From assembly GCA_013697045.1 (NCBI GenBank), contig JACCXJ010000333.1, positions 1 to 33,415 on the forward strand: a stretch of 33,415 nucleotides of DNA, read 5' to 3'. The stretch is from Gammaproteobacteria bacterium. GTDB lineage: Bacteria > Pseudomonadota > Gammaproteobacteria > JACCXJ01. Position numbers and translations under genes: made by a program. Every line of letters starts with the position of its first letter. Position 1 is the first letter of the stretch. This document shows positions 1-9,116 of the stretch, piece after piece. The notes below the pieces were generated by a model, which made no database searches, was not told the origin of the DNA, and saw only the letters and a program-made list of their open reading frames with translations.

Positions 1-70
1 GTTCATCCAACACCGACACAAGCGATCGGTACTTCGACTCGATCTGCTCTACCGTGGACGCAATCTGCAT
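1..70 (-). CDS. ISAzo13-type transposase, N-terminal fragment cut by window edge
   Basis: Reading leftwards from an ATG at position 70, 23 codons stay open to the window edge. The peptide contains IESKYRSLVSVLDE, which resembles the opening of ISAzo13-family transposases (pattern I-x-x-K-Y-x-x-L-x-x-x-L-D-E, usually followed by R-x-R-R-L-W-A-A). Only the first residues are visible, so the family call rests on one short motif and the gene may be intact or broken beyond the edge. It lies 35 bp downstream of the symporter gene on the same strand, and the surrounding DNA is of lower GC than the housekeeping genes. Both facts fit a mobile or accessory region. Confidence 0.5.
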   Translation of the reverse strand, partial: MQIASTVEQIESKYRSLVSVLDE

Positions 71-105
71 CCCGCTTTAAAGCACATCTCTCACACTTTA
101 TCAAG

Positions 106-1185
106 TTATTTCTGCGCGATGCCTAACACGAAGACGGATGCGCTTACGGCTACTGCGTAGATCGGGCTTCTAAATGTGTCACGGGGGATGAATGCTTCGA
201 GCCACTGCCACAAAACAAACGTGGATTGAGATGACGAGACACTGTAGAAGCCGTTTAGCCAAGCAGCGAAAAAGCCTCCCACCACCGAAGCAGTCGCCCA
301 ATACCGTAGGTCCGGTCGAGCGAAGGCCGAATTGCGGGATAACGCGCCCAGCACTGCAGGCAAGAGCGCCAACTGACCAGCAGAAACAGCAAAGACGAGG
401 TCGACAATGCTAAATCCAGATACACGCAGAACTAGCGCGGTAACCAGGGCGCCGATGCCGAGTCCCACGACATGAAGGGGCGCAGTACCTGAGATGTCGG
501 CCGTCGTATCTACGTGTTGGGTATTAGCCAAATCCAAAGAGAACGTCGCAGCAGCCGAGTTCAAGAATCCATCTGCTGAGGAAAACATGGCTGCGAAAAG
601 TCCAGGAACTAGGAAAAACCCTAATAGGAATGCAATAGAGCTGGCATGCATCTGAGCCGCGCCCATTAGAACTGAAAGCGGCTCTGCGCCTTGGGGGAGT
701 CCTGGCGCGATATAGATCGCGAGAAGAATTAGTATTGTCCAAGTAGTAGCAAAAGCGGCAGTGGCAAGCAAACTGCCAGCGCGAAACTCCTCTATGGATC
801 GGGCAGCAATTAGTCGCTGCCACACTTGCATATCCACAAACGGGAACGGGACATTGATGAAGAAGAGGCTACCTGCGACCGCCAGTGGCAGGAGGTGGTG
901 ATCCGAAGAACCCCACACAAGAGGCGCAGGTCGCCCATTCTGCGACCAATTGAAATAAGTGAGGTAACACAACAGGAGAATAGCGAGTAACAGTAGGGTC
1001 GTCTGAGACCAATCGGAACGAACTGCCGAGCGAAAACCGCCTACTGCTGCGTACGCAATAGTTACTCCACCGAACAGCAACACACTGAACTGTTTGGCGC
1101 TGCGCCGATGAGCGGTACTTAGTGCCAGATAAAGCAGCGCGGATAGCAGCGTGCCAGACAACGCGCCCAGAAGTAGTGATGTCAT
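106..1185 (-). CDS. Sodium:solute symporter (SSS) family protein, apparently N-terminally shortened
   Basis: This is a 359-residue, very hydrophobic protein with about ten likely membrane segments. Two hallmarks of the SSS (SLC5-like) sodium-coupled transporters are visible: AYAAVGGFRSAVRSDWSQ near residues 44-61 (family pattern Y-x-x-x-G-G-x-x-A-V-x-x-D-x-x-Q) and MFSSADGFLNSAAATFSLDL near residue 200 (pattern S-S-A-D-x-x-L-N). Family members are usually around 500 residues, with the first hallmark well over 100 residues from the start. Roughly the first three or four helices therefore appear to be missing. The frame upstream of the ATG stays open only to the stop codon of the preceding cytidylyltransferase gene (same frame, 12 codons), so the missing part is not encoded nearby. 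The substrate cannot be predicted. It may be a decayed gene or a short family variant. Confidence 0.7.
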   Translation of the reverse strand: MTSLLLGALSGTLLSALLYLALSTAHRRSAKQFSVLLFGGVTIAYAAVGGFRSAVRSDWSQTTLLLLAILLLCYLTYFNWSQNGRPAPLVWGSSDHHLLPLAVAGSLFFINVPFPFVDMQVWQRLIAARSIEEFRAGSLLATAAFATTWTILILLAIYIAPGLPQGAEPLSVLMGAAQMHASSIAFLLGFFLVPGLFAAMFSSADGFLNSAAATFSLDLANTQHVDTTADISGTAPLHVVGLGIGALVTALVLRVSGFSIVDLVFAVSAGQLALLPAVLGALSRNSAFARPDLRYWATASVVGGFFAAWLNGFYSVSSSQSTFVLWQWLEAFIPRDTFRSPIYAVAVSASVFVLGIAQK

Positions 1186-1221
1186 GAATTCACAGCCTAT
1201 GAGGTGACGGAGGGCTTTAAA

Positions 1222-1788
1222 TCAATTGGTTGGGGTTTTGATCTTCTCGATCAACGCGGATGTTGAGATCTCTCCATTGTCTGTAAAGACGACTATCTTG
1301 CAGCTTGCGTGGGGTAGGCTCATCTCGGGATTGCGTTTCAAGTCGAGAGTAAGGTTTGGCGTGTTGGCCAAGTTTCTAGTATTCACTGCAGTATCCATTC
1401 CTTTGACGTAGCAAATTAGCTTAATCTCCTGAATGAGTTTCCCCAAGTCCGCGTAGTCCGATGTGAGTACAGCGTCCACCATGGGCTGAAGCGCGATCTG
1501 AAGGGCTCGCAATGATTCATCTTGGATGGGACGTGCCTTCCCCTTTCGATGACGCATACTGGCATCGGATTCCACAATCACCACGAGTGCACCACTTTCG
1601 TGGGCATTCCGTAGCCTTGAGCAATAGGAGATTAGTGCAAGGTGGCCGGCGTGGACGATGTCAAATGAACCCTTCGTCAGGATCACGCTGCGACCGCTAA
1701 GCTCGCTCAGACGCTGCCGATCGAAGATCTTCGCGGCTGCAAGCCTGAATTCCACTTCGGAAGCGACTGTTAAGGCATCAATGACCAT
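1222..1788 (-). CDS. HldE/RfaE-like cytidylyltransferase (nucleotidyltransferase fold)
   Basis: This 188-residue protein carries the cytidylyltransferase signature as LTKGSFDIVHAGHLALI (residues 37-53; the H-x-G-H motif binds the nucleotide). It is followed by VVIVESDASMRHRKGKARPI, which matches the S-D-x-S-x-x-x-x-K-G-x-x-R-P-I stretch of HldE/RfaE domain II. Near the C-terminus ISTSALIEKI corresponds to the family's S-T-S-x-x-I-x-K-I motif. Relatives transfer CMP or AMP onto sugar phosphates or similar substrates, for example in ADP-heptose synthesis. No sugar-kinase domain is fused, so this is a single-domain enzyme. It precedes the shortened symporter gene by 36 bp on the same strand and is probably co-transcribed with it. 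The substrate is unknown. The region is of lower GC than the core genes. Confidence 0.7.
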   Translation of the reverse strand: MVIDALTVASEVEFRLAAAKIFDRQRLSELSGRSVILTKGSFDIVHAGHLALISYCSRLRNAHESGALVVIVESDASMRHRKGKARPIQDESLRALQIALQPMVDAVLTSDYADLGKLIQEIKLICYVKGMDTAVNTRNLANTPNLTLDLKRNPEMSLPHASCKIVVFTDNGEISTSALIEKIKTPTN

Positions 1789-1829
1789 TATATAGTTAGT
1801 GTGTCAGGAGAGCGCAATGGAAAAGCAAG

Positions 1830-2000
1830 TGCCCCGCTCGCCACCGTGAGGCGGGTCCGTTCGACCGCAGTATCGACGCGCAGGTCGGGCGGCTGCGCCG
1901 GAAGATCGAGTCGGACGCGGAACGGGCCCGTGCTCATAAAGTCCGTGCGTGCAGCGGGGTACGTCTTCACGTTGTCCGTGGCGCGCGACCGGAAACCTTC
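1830..2000 (+). pseudogene. Frameshifted remnant of an OmpR-family response regulator (DNA-binding end)
   Basis: In one frame (from about 1833 through 1929) the translation gives REAGPFDRSIDAQVGRLRRK, then IESDAERAR. From 1930 it continues one frame over as VLIKSVRAAGYVFTL. Joined, these match the C-terminal winged helix of OmpR/PhoB regulators (pattern R-S-I-D-x-x-x-x-R-L-R-R-K-I-E...I-K-T-V-R-G-x-G-Y-x-F). The receiver domain and most of the output domain are absent, and a one-base shift separates the two halves. This is therefore a dead fragment, probably left by recombination at the border between the accessory edge and the glnD core. Confidence 0.65.
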
Positions 2001-2038
2001 AGTACCTACGTGGGATCGCTGCACGACTCCGTCGCTCG

Positions 2039-4723
2039 TCACGGCTGTGCCAGGGCCGTGGTGATGGAATACCGCAGGCACTCGAGCTTCAGCGGGTCTT
2101 CGACGGGGCGGTCATGGGCGTCGGTGATATAGAAGATGTCCTCGACCCGCTCTCCGAAGGTCGCGACCTTGGCGCTCTGGAGCCGGACGCCGCAGAAACG
2201 CATGGCCCTCGCGATCTGGGCCAGGACCCCGGGCCTGTCGGTCGCGATCACCTCCATGGCGGTGCGGGCATTGGCCGGGTCGTCGCTGAACGAGACCTCG
2301 GTCGGGATCCGGAAGTGCCTGAGCTGGCGGTCCAACCGGCGGTTGACCTTGAGCTCCACGGGGGCGGCGCCGCGCAGTCGTTCCCGGAGGACCGTCACGA
2401 TCTCCCGGCTGTAGCCTTCGCTCTGGATCGCCTGGTGGGTCCCGGCTTCGAGCACGATGTAGGTATCGAGGCTGTAGCCGTCCGGGGAGCGGATGATGCG
2501 GGCATCCATGATCGTGATCCCTAGATGATCGAGGACCCAGGTGGTGGTGGCGAACACGTGGTCGTGATCCTTGCCGTAGATGAAAATCTCCGTGCCGCCA
2601 CGCCGGGTCATCTCGCGGATCAGGACCAACGGCAGGTCCTCTTCCCGCGCCCTCGCGATGGCCTCCGTGTGCCAGGTGATCTCGTCGGGCCAGTGCCGCA
2701 CGAAATACTCCTCGCCGAGTATCCGCCACACCGACAGGATCGCCTCCTTGCGGAGGTCCGAGCGCATGAGGGTAGCCAGGGCCTCGCCCTTGGTCTCCGC
2801 GATCCATTCCTCGCGTTCCAGGGGGTTGCGCACCCCGCGCCGGAGCGCCCGCAGGGTGCCGTCATAGAGCTCGGTCAGCAAGGCATCCTTCCAGCTGTTC
2901 CAGAGCGAGGGGTTGGTGCCGCGAATGTCGGCGATGGTGAGCAGATAGAGGTAATCGAGACGCACCCGATCCCCGACCGCGCGCGCGAATTCGTTGATGA
3001 CCTCGGGGTCCGAGATGTCGCGGCGCTGGGCGGTCATGGACATGAGCAGGTGGTGCTCGACGAGCCAGGCCACGAGCCGGGCATCGAAGTGGCTGAGCCC
3101 GTGATCATTACAGAACTCGGCGGCGTAGCGACCTCCGAGCTCGGAATGATCGGCGCCCCGGCCCTTGGCGATGTCATGATAGAGCCCGGCGATATAGAGC
3201 AGCTCGGGCTTGGGGAGCTGGGCCATGATGCGCCGGCACATTTCGGTGGCCTCGGCGGACTCCGGGTCGGAAAAGCGCCGCAGGTTCTGCACCACGAAAA
3301 GCGTATGGACATCGACGGTGTAGACATGGAACAGATCGAACTGCATGAGCCCGGCAACGGCCCCGAATACCGGCAGGTAGGCGCCCAGCACCCCGTAGCG
3401 GTGCATGCGTGCGAGCTCATGGCCGATGCCACGCGGCTGGCGGATGATCTCCATGAACAACGCGCGCGACTTGAGGTTCTTGCGGAACTTGTCGTCGATG
3501 AGATGACGGTGGTCGCGGATCAAGCGGATGGTGCTGGCGCGTACGCCTTCGATCTCGCGGTGTTGCTGGAGGAGCAGGAACACCTCGAGCAGGGCACAGG
3601 GGTAGCGCTCGAAGACCTGATCGTGACGGGCGTCGAGGTAGCCGTTGCGGACCTGGAAGCGCTTGTTGAGCGGCTCGATCCGGGCCTCCCGCTGAGATTC
3701 CAGGATCGCCTCCCGAAACAACTGCAGGAGCATCTCGTTCAGTTGCCGGAGCTCCATCGCCATGCGGTAGTAGTGCTTCATGAAACGCTCGACGCCGAGC
3801 TGCACGCCCTCCTGGTCGCCATACCCGAAGCGCGCCGCGACATGGCGCTGGTAGTCGAACAGCAGCCGGTCCTCGCGGCGGCCCGCGAGCAGGTGCAGGG
3901 CAAAACGTACGCGCCACAGGAAGGACTGGACGGCGCTCAGGACCCTCTGCTCATCCTCGCTCAGGAAGCCGTGGTCGAGGAGCCCCCGCAGAGACTCGGC
4001 CCCGAACTGGCGCTTCGCCACCCACGCGATGGTATGGATATCCCGCAGCCCGCCCGGTCCTAGCTTGATGTTGGGCTCGAGGTTGTGGGCGGTACCGTGG
4101 AATCTGGCGTGTCGCGCCGTCTGCTCGGCGAGCTTGGCCTCGAAGAAGGCGGCCGGTGGCCAGATGCGGTCGGGCGCGGTGGCCTCCCGCATGCCCCGGT
4201 ACAGTGCCGGCGAGCCTGATAGGAGGCGCGCCTCCATGAGGTTGGTCATGACCGTGATGTCGGACCCGGCCTCGGTCCCGCAGTCTTCGACCGTACGCAC
4301 GCTGTGGCCGATGTCCAGGCCGATGTCCCACAGGAAACGCACGTAGCCGGCGATGCGCTGGTGCTCTTCGTCAAGGGTCTCTGTGCCCGTCAGGATCGCG
4401 ACGTCGACATCGGAGCCGGGGTGAAGCTCGCCGCGCCCGTAGCCGCCCACCGCCAGCAAGGCGAAACGCCCTGGATCGAGTCCCGCCTCGCGCCACGCAG
4501 ACACGAGGATCTGATCGATCAGCCAGGCGCGCTGGGCACAGAGCCCGTCGATCCCGGCCCCCATGTCGAACGCTTGCTTCAAGTGCTCGCGCCCGAGCGC
4601 GAGTGCCTCACGGTAGGCCGCGACCGGGGGGGCTCCCCTCCGGATCTCGCCCTCCAAACGCCTCGCGTCGAAGAGCGCCGGGTCTGGCGCGGCCAAGTGC
4701 ATCAATTCCAAAGTCGCTGCCAT
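2039..4723 (-). CDS. glnD: Bifunctional uridylyltransferase/uridylyl-removing enzyme GlnD
   Basis: GlnD is the cytoplasmic glutamine sensor that adds UMP to, or removes it from, PII proteins (GlnB/GlnK). The 894-residue length equals that of E. coli GlnD (about 890). The nucleotidyltransferase motif AVGGYGRGELHPGSDVDVAI spans residues 91-110, with the two metal-binding aspartates at 105 and 107. The HD hydrolase domain carries LYHDIAKGRGADHSELG (His516-Asp517). Two ACT domains form the C-terminal glutamine-sensing part, at about residues 700-770 (FIYGKDHDHVFA) and 810-885 (VIATDRPGVLAQIARAM). No key residue is missing. The ATG at 4723 lies 3 bp after the stop of map, so the two are transcribed together, as in E. 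coli. Confidence 0.97.
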   Translation of the reverse strand: MAATLELMHLAAPDPALFDARRLEGEIRRGAPPVAAYREALALGREHLKQAFDMGAGIDGLCAQRAWLIDQILVSAWREAGLDPGRFALLAVGGYGRGELHPGSDVDVAILTGTETLDEEHQRIAGYVRFLWDIGLDIGHSVRTVEDCGTEAGSDITVMTNLMEARLLSGSPALYRGMREATAPDRIWPPAAFFEAKLAEQTARHARFHGTAHNLEPNIKLGPGGLRDIHTIAWVAKRQFGAESLRGLLDHGFLSEDEQRVLSAVQSFLWRVRFALHLLAGRREDRLLFDYQRHVAARFGYGDQEGVQLGVERFMKHYYRMAMELRQLNEMLLQLFREAILESQREARIEPLNKRFQVRNGYLDARHDQVFERYPCALLEVFLLLQQHREIEGVRASTIRLIRDHRHLIDDKFRKNLKSRALFMEIIRQPRGIGHELARMHRYGVLGAYLPVFGAVAGLMQFDLFHVYTVDVHTLFVVQNLRRFSDPESAEATEMCRRIMAQLPKPELLYIAGLYHDIAKGRGADHSELGGRYAAEFCNDHGLSHFDARLVAWLVEHHLLMSMTAQRRDISDPEVINEFARAVGDRVRLDYLYLLTIADIRGTNPSLWNSWKDALLTELYDGTLRALRRGVRNPLEREEWIAETKGEALATLMRSDLRKEAILSVWRILGEEYFVRHWPDEITWHTEAIARAREEDLPLVLIREMTRRGGTEIFIYGKDHDHVFATTTWVLDHLGITIMDARIIRSPDGYSLDTYIVLEAGTHQAIQSEGYSREIVTVLRERLRGAAPVELKVNRRLDRQLRHFRIPTEVSFSDDPANARTAMEVIATDRPGVLAQIARAMRFCGVRLQSAKVATFGERVEDIFYITDAHDRPVEDPLKLECLRYSITTALAQP

Positions 4724-4726
4724 GGC

Positions 4727-5494
4727 TCAGATATGCTCCCCGGGTTGCAGGGTCAAGACCTCGCAACCCGTGTCGGTGACGAGCAACGTATGTTCCCATT
4801 GGGCGGAGAGACTGCGATCCTTGGTAACCACCGTCCACTGGTCCGGGAGCAGCTTCACGTGGCGCTTGCCGGCGTTGATCATCGGTTCTATGGTGAAGGC
4901 CATGCCGGGCACCAGCTCCAATCCAGTCCCCGGTTTGCCGTAGTGCAGGACCTGCGGCTCTTCGTGGAATTCGCGCCCGATGCCGTGGCCGCAATACTCG
5001 CGTACCACGGAGAAACCGTTGGTCTCGGCGTGGCGCTGCACGGTATGCCCGATGTCCCCGAGCCGGACACCCGGCCGCACCGCCTGGATGCCCCGCACCA
5101 GGCATTCGCGGCACACCTCGACCAGGCGGCGGGCGCGCAGGGGCGGCGTGCCGACGAAGAACATGCGGCTGGTATCGCCGTGGTAGCCGTCCTTGATGAC
5201 GGTCACATCGATGTTGACGATGTCCCCGGGTTTCAGGGTCTTGTCCCCCGGTATGCCGTGGCAGACCACGTGGTTGACCGAGGTGCAGATCGATTTCGGG
5301 AATCCCCGGTAGTGGAGCGGTGCCGGGATGGCGGCCTGGGTGTCCACGATATAGTCGTGGCAGATGCGGTCGATTTCGGCGGTCGTGGTCCCGGCCACGA
5401 CATAGGGCTCCACCATGCGCAGGACCTCGGCGGCCAGCCTCCCCGCGGTGCGCATCTTGTCGATCTCTTCGCCGGTCTTGATGGAATAGGCCAT
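4727..5494 (-). CDS. map: Methionine aminopeptidase, type I
   Basis: Map removes the initiator methionine from new proteins. The 255-residue protein has the type Ia pita-bread fold without a zinc-finger extension. The five metal ligands are all present: Asp96 and Asp107 (DIVNIDVTVIKDGYHGDTSR), His170 (GHGIGREFH), Glu203 (FTIEPM) and Glu234 (QWEHT). The substrate-contacting His79 is in VCHGIPG. The gene is divergent from rpsB across a 299-bp intergenic region and lies directly upstream of glnD. The divergent map/rpsB arrangement is standard in Gammaproteobacteria. Confidence 0.97.
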   Translation of the reverse strand: MAYSIKTGEEIDKMRTAGRLAAEVLRMVEPYVVAGTTTAEIDRICHDYIVDTQAAIPAPLHYRGFPKSICTSVNHVVCHGIPGDKTLKPGDIVNIDVTVIKDGYHGDTSRMFFVGTPPLRARRLVEVCRECLVRGIQAVRPGVRLGDIGHTVQRHAETNGFSVVREYCGHGIGREFHEEPQVLHYGKPGTGLELVPGMAFTIEPMINAGKRHVKLLPDQWTVVTKDRSLSAQWEHTLLVTDTGCEVLTLQPGEHI

Positions 5495-5597
5495 GGGAAC
5501 CCATCAACATTGATCGGCCGGGATTGGCCGGGCCCGGATGGCGGTCTTCGGACTCCGGGTACTCGATGGTGGGCGGTGACCCTGCTCCGATGCCGAA

Positions 5598-5626
5598 TTG
5601 TTGGCGGCAGGGAGGTATGGTATAAA
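5598..5626 (+). promoter_or_regulatory. Sigma-70-type promoter of the rpsB operon
   Basis: TTGTTG (5598-5603) and TATAAA (5621-5626) are separated by exactly 17 bp, a near-consensus housekeeping promoter. It points towards rpsB and would give a 5' leader of roughly 160 nt. It is the best promoter match in the map-rpsB gap. Confidence 0.7.
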
Positions 5627-5632
5627 GCGCGG

Positions 5633-5793
5633 GCTTTCGTAGCAAACCACTCACACACGTTTACGTGCATCCGGGTGCGGTCCTTACTGAGACCGGGGCC
5701 GAGACCGGTGCCCCCTGGGTCGATCCAGGGTCGATGCACCCCAGGATCTATGCACCGAGTGGAGGTCCCAACCCCAGTCTTTCGGAGTCGTTC
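5633..5793 (+). promoter_or_regulatory. Structured 5' leader of rpsB, possible ribosomal-protein autoregulatory site
   Basis: The region between the predicted promoter and the rpsB start is about 160 nt and rich in short repeats and hairpins. The clearest is CCCTGG (5713-5718) pairing with CCAGGG (5725-5730) around a six-base loop. GAGACCGG occurs twice just upstream, and ATGCACC twice just downstream (5734 and 5750). In Gammaproteobacteria S2 represses its own operon through the rpsB leader. That this leader works the same way is inference; I did not match it to the known structure model. Confidence 0.4.
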
Positions 5794-6753
5794 ATGTCAG
5801 ACGTCAGCATGCGCCAGATGCTGGAGGCGGGTGTCCATTTCGGCCACCAGACCCGCTACTGGCACCCCCAGATGGCCCCGTACATCTTCGGGGAACGCAA
5901 CAAGATCCACATCATCAATCTCGAGAAGACCCTGCCCCTCTTCAACGAGGCAATGGCCTTTCTGCGCAAGATGGCGGCGCGCAAGGGGGTCATCCTCCTG
6001 GTCGGCACCAAGCGCGCCGCCCAGGAGGTCGTCAAGGCCGAAGGCGCCCGTTGCGGTATGCCTTACGTCAACCGGCGCTGGATGGGGGGGACCCTCACCA
6101 ATTTCCGCACGGTACGGCGCTCCGCGCAACGCCTGCGCGAGCTCGAGTCGATCTGCGGCGAAGAGAATGCCGGCAAGCTCACCAAAAAAGAGCTCTTGAG
6201 ATACCGGCGCGAGCTCGACAAGCTGGAACGTGGCCTCGGTGGCATCAAGGACATGGAGGCGCAGCCCGACGCGATGTTCGTCGTCGATGTGATGCACGAA
6301 AAGAACGCCGTGGCGGAGGCGCGCAAGCTCGGTATCCGGGTCGTGGCGGTGGTCGATACCAACAGTTGCCCGGAGGGCATCGATTACATCATCCCGGGCA
6401 ATGACGACGCCACCCGCTCGATCGAGCTTTATCTCAGGAGCGCGGCCGACGCGATCCTGGACGGGCGCGAGTCCATCCCCGAGCCGATGGAGGGGGGCGG
6501 CGACGAATTCGTCGAGCTCAACGAATCCGGCGAGCCCATCGTGGGTCCCGACGTGGAGGACGGGCGTGCCGCGGTCCGGAAGAAGCCCCCGGTGCGCAGG
6601 CGCGTGATCGATAACAAGAGGCGCGTGGCGCAGGGGCCCGCGAGTGATGCCGCCGCGGAAGCGCCCGCGGCCGATGTCGCCGGCGGCGAGGCCGCCTGGG
6701 GGGCAGAGACCCTGCCAGAGGCCGGTGAACCGGCGCTGCCCGCCGACGCTTGA
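5794..6753 (+). CDS. rpsB: Small-subunit ribosomal protein S2 with an unusual C-terminal extension
   Basis: S2 sits between head and body of the 30S subunit. The start chosen is the ATG at 5794, preceded by CGGAG with good spacing, because [20 protein letters not shown] is the canonical S2 opening; the frame is open further upstream but unlike S2. Conserved segments include [22 protein letters not shown], and [20 protein letters not shown]. The protein is 319 residues, whereas E. coli S2 is 241. After about residue 228 a tail of some 90 residues is first acidic and glycine-rich, then has a basic patch ([11 protein letters not shown]), then is alanine- and glutamate-rich. The tail looks disordered. 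It is first in the rpsB-tsf-pyrH-frr run. Confidence 0.96.
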   Translation: MSDVSMRQMLEAGVHFGHQTRYWHPQMAPYIFGERNKIHIINLEKTLPLFNEAMAFLRKMAARKGVILLVGTKRAAQEVVKAEGARCGMPYVNRRWMGGTLTNFRTVRRSAQRLRELESICGEENAGKLTKKELLRYRRELDKLERGLGGIKDMEAQPDAMFVVDVMHEKNAVAEARKLGIRVVAVVDTNSCPEGIDYIIPGNDDATRSIELYLRSAADAILDGRESIPEPMEGGGDEFVELNESGEPIVGPDVEDGRAAVRKKPPVRRRVIDNKRRVAQGPASDAAAEAPAADVAGGEAAWGAETLPEAGEPALPADA

Positions 6754-6770
6754 GCCGGAGCGACAGGGCG

Positions 6771-7676
6771 ATGGAGATCAGCGCGACGACGGTCAAGACC
6801 CTCCGGGAGCGCACTGGGGCGGGGATGATGGAGTGCAAGAAGGCACTCATCACGACGGCCGGAGACATCGAAAAGGCTATCGATCTAATGCGCACCTCCG
6901 GGATCGCGAAGGCCGCCATCAAGGCCAACCGCATCGCCGCGGAGGGCGTGATCGCGCTGAGCCACGATCATCAAAGAGGGGCACCGGGCCTCGCAGCCAT
7001 GGTCGAGGTCAATTGCGAGACCGACTTCGTATCCCGCGGCGATGACTTCCAGGCCTTCGCGGAGGCCGTGGCCGCCTGTGTCCTCCGGCACCGGCCGATC
7101 GATCTCGCGGCCCTCCTGGCGTTGCCGCTCGGCGAGGGCGGTGACAGCGTCGAGGCGGCCCGCGGCGGGCTCATCGCCAAGATCGGCGAGAACATCACCG
7201 TGCGGCGTTTCGCCGTCATGAGTGCGCGGGAGGACGGCCGGGTGGGCGTCTACCGCCACGGCACCCGCATCGGCGTGTTGGTGGCGCTCGAGGGTGGCGA
7301 TGTCGCGACGGATCTGGCCAAGGATATCGCCATGCACATCGCTTGGAGCCGGCCGGTGTGTATCAGTGAAGCGGATATGCCGCCGGCCCTCATGGAACGC
7401 GAGCGCGAGATCTTCAAGGCCCAGGCCGCCGAGACCGGGAAGCCCCCACAGATCGTCGAAAGGATCGTGGCTGGAAAGGTCAAGGATTTCCTCAAGGAGG
7501 CCACCCTCCTCGGCCAGCCGTTCGTGAAGGCCGCAGATAAGACACCGGTGGCCAAGCTCCTGGCCGATGCCAAGGCAAGGGTGACGGGATTCGAGCGCTT
7601 CGAGGTCGGCGAGGGTATCCCCAAAAAGGCCGATACCTTCGCAGCCGAGGTCATGGCACAAGCCCGGGGCGAATAG
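6771..7676 (+). CDS. tsf: Elongation factor Ts
   Basis: EF-Ts is the guanine-nucleotide exchange factor that recycles EF-Tu. The N-terminal UBA-like motif [16 protein letters not shown] and the EF-Tu contact motif NCETDFV are intact. The start at 6771 ([12 protein letters not shown]...) matches the usual EF-Ts N-terminus. A TTG overlapping the rpsB stop at 6750 would add seven residues and is less likely. At 301 residues it is slightly longer than the E. coli protein (283). It lies 17 bp after rpsB, the standard pair. Confidence 0.96.
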   Translation: MEISATTVKTLRERTGAGMMECKKALITTAGDIEKAIDLMRTSGIAKAAIKANRIAAEGVIALSHDHQRGAPGLAAMVEVNCETDFVSRGDDFQAFAEAVAACVLRHRPIDLAALLALPLGEGGDSVEAARGGLIAKIGENITVRRFAVMSAREDGRVGVYRHGTRIGVLVALEGGDVATDLAKDIAMHIAWSRPVCISEADMPPALMEREREIFKAQAAETGKPPQIVERIVAGKVKDFLKEATLLGQPFVKAADKTPVAKLLADAKARVTGFERFEVGEGIPKKADTFAAEVMAQARGE

Positions 7677-7701
7677 CTTGGGCGCACCGGACACGCAGCG
7701 G

Positions 7702-8442
7702 ATGCCGGCCTATCGGCGGGTGCTGATCAAGATGAGCGGCGAGGCGCTCATGGGGGCGAGCGATTACGGCATAGACCCCGACGTCATTCAGCGTCTGGCG
7801 GAGGAGGTCAAGGAGCTGGTGATCTGCGGCATCCAGGTAGGCATCGTGATCGGCGGCGGCAACCTGCTGCGCGGACAGGGGCTCGCGGCCAAGGGCATGG
7901 ACCGCGTTACGGCCGACCAGATGGGCATGCTCGGGACCTTGATCAACGCCCTGGCGCTGCAGGACGCGCTCGAGCGGATCGGCCTCTACGCACGGGTGAT
8001 GTCCGCCATCCGCGTTCACCAGATCTGCGAGGAGTACATCCGGCGCCGCGCCGTCCGACACCTCGAGAAGGGGCGCGTGGTGGTGTTCGCGGCGGGCACC
8101 GGCAACCCGTTCTTCACCACCGATTCGGCCGCGAGCTTGAGGGCCATCGAGATCGACGCCGATCTCATGATCAAGGCCACCAAGGTGGATGGGGTCTATT
8201 CCGCGGACCCGCGGCAGGATCGCGACGCGCGCCGTTACGAGCATCTGGACTACGACCAGGTCCTCATGGAGCGGCTCGGTGTGATGGACGCCACGGCCGT
8301 GGTGCTGTGCCGTGACAACGCCGTGCCCTTGAGGGTCCTGGACATGACCAAGCCAGGGGCGATGATGCGCGCGGTCATGGGCGAGCCCGAGGGCACGCTG
8401 GTCACGAGCACGGCCACTCGCGGAAGGCCCTATAACGGATGA
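7702..8442 (+). CDS. pyrH: UMP kinase
   Basis: PyrH phosphorylates UMP to UDP at the head of pyrimidine nucleotide supply. The protein shows the bacterial amino-acid-kinase-type UMP kinase pattern: [12 protein letters not shown] at the phosphate-binding start, [26 protein letters not shown], and [16 protein letters not shown]. The ATG at 7702 gives 246 residues. An in-frame TTG at 7678, one base after the tsf stop, would add eight residues and cannot be excluded. The stop overlaps the frr start (ATGA at 8439), so the two are translationally coupled. Confidence 0.95.
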   Translation: MPAYRRVLIKMSGEALMGASDYGIDPDVIQRLAEEVKELVICGIQVGIVIGGGNLLRGQGLAAKGMDRVTADQMGMLGTLINALALQDALERIGLYARVMSAIRVHQICEEYIRRRAVRHLEKGRVVVFAAGTGNPFFTTDSAASLRAIEIDADLMIKATKVDGVYSADPRQDRDARRYEHLDYDQVLMERLGVMDATAVVLCRDNAVPLRVLDMTKPGAMMRAVMGEPEGTLVTSTATRGRPYNG

Positions 8443-9002
8443 CACCCATCGACGACATCCTCCGCGATGCGGGGACCCGCATGGACAAGGCCATCGAGGC
8501 CTTGCAGCACGAGTTGGCCAAGGTCCGCACGGGACGCGCCCACACGAGCCTCCTCGACCATATCAAGGTCGAGTATTACGGCTCGGAGGTGCCGATCAGC
8601 CAGGCGGCGACCATCTCGGTGGTCGATGCCAGGACGCTCTCGGTATCGGCGTGGGACAAGGGGATGACCAAGGCCCTGGAGAAGGCCATCCGCCAGTCCG
8701 ACCTCGGGCTCAACCCGGCGGTCGCGGGGGACGTGATCCGTATCCCGCTCCCGCCCCTGACCGAAGAGCGCCGTCGCGACCTCATCCGCGTGGTCCGCCA
8801 CGAGGTCGAGCAGGCGCGCGTTGCGATCCGCAACATCCGGCGCGATGCCAACCATCAGCTCAAGGAATTGGTCAAGGATAAGGACGTCTCCGAGGATGAC
8901 GAGCGGCGCGCCGAGGAAAAGACCCAGCGCATGACCGACGAACACATCGCTCGGGTCGAGGTGGCCCTCGCCACCAAAGAGAAGGAGCTCCTGGAGATCT
9001 AG
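8439..9002 (+). CDS. frr: Ribosome recycling factor
   Basis: RRF splits post-termination ribosomes together with EF-G. The 187-residue length is normal. The family features [20 protein letters not shown] and VRNIRRDAN-like [17 protein letters not shown] are present, as is the charged C-terminal helix. The start codon overlaps the pyrH stop by four bases. Confidence 0.97.
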   Translation: MTPIDDILRDAGTRMDKAIEALQHELAKVRTGRAHTSLLDHIKVEYYGSEVPISQAATISVVDARTLSVSAWDKGMTKALEKAIRQSDLGLNPAVAGDVIRIPLPPLTEERRRDLIRVVRHEVEQARVAIRNIRRDANHQLKELVKDKDVSEDDERRAEEKTQRMTDEHIARVEVALATKEKELLEI

Positions 9003-9116
9003 CGCGTGCCGATCTCAATCATAATAATTTGCTCCACGGATCTGCCCGAACTGGGTACTGCCCTTGGGGAGACCCCCCTGGCGAGATCCGGTGCGTGATC
9101 CCGCTCGTGATCCCAC

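Noticed and set aside
2525-4063. 512-codon open frame on the plus strand opposite glnD
   Set aside because: It is a mirror of the high-GC glnD coding strand with no recognisable domain, and glnD is certain.
5665-5793. 43-residue N-terminal extension of S2
   Set aside because: The extension is unlike any S2 and lies in the repeat-rich leader; the canonical S2 start with a ribosome site is at 5794.
4304-6199. 631-codon plus-strand open frame across glnD, map and rpsB
   Set aside because: It overlaps three confident genes and has the composition of an antisense or off-frame reading.
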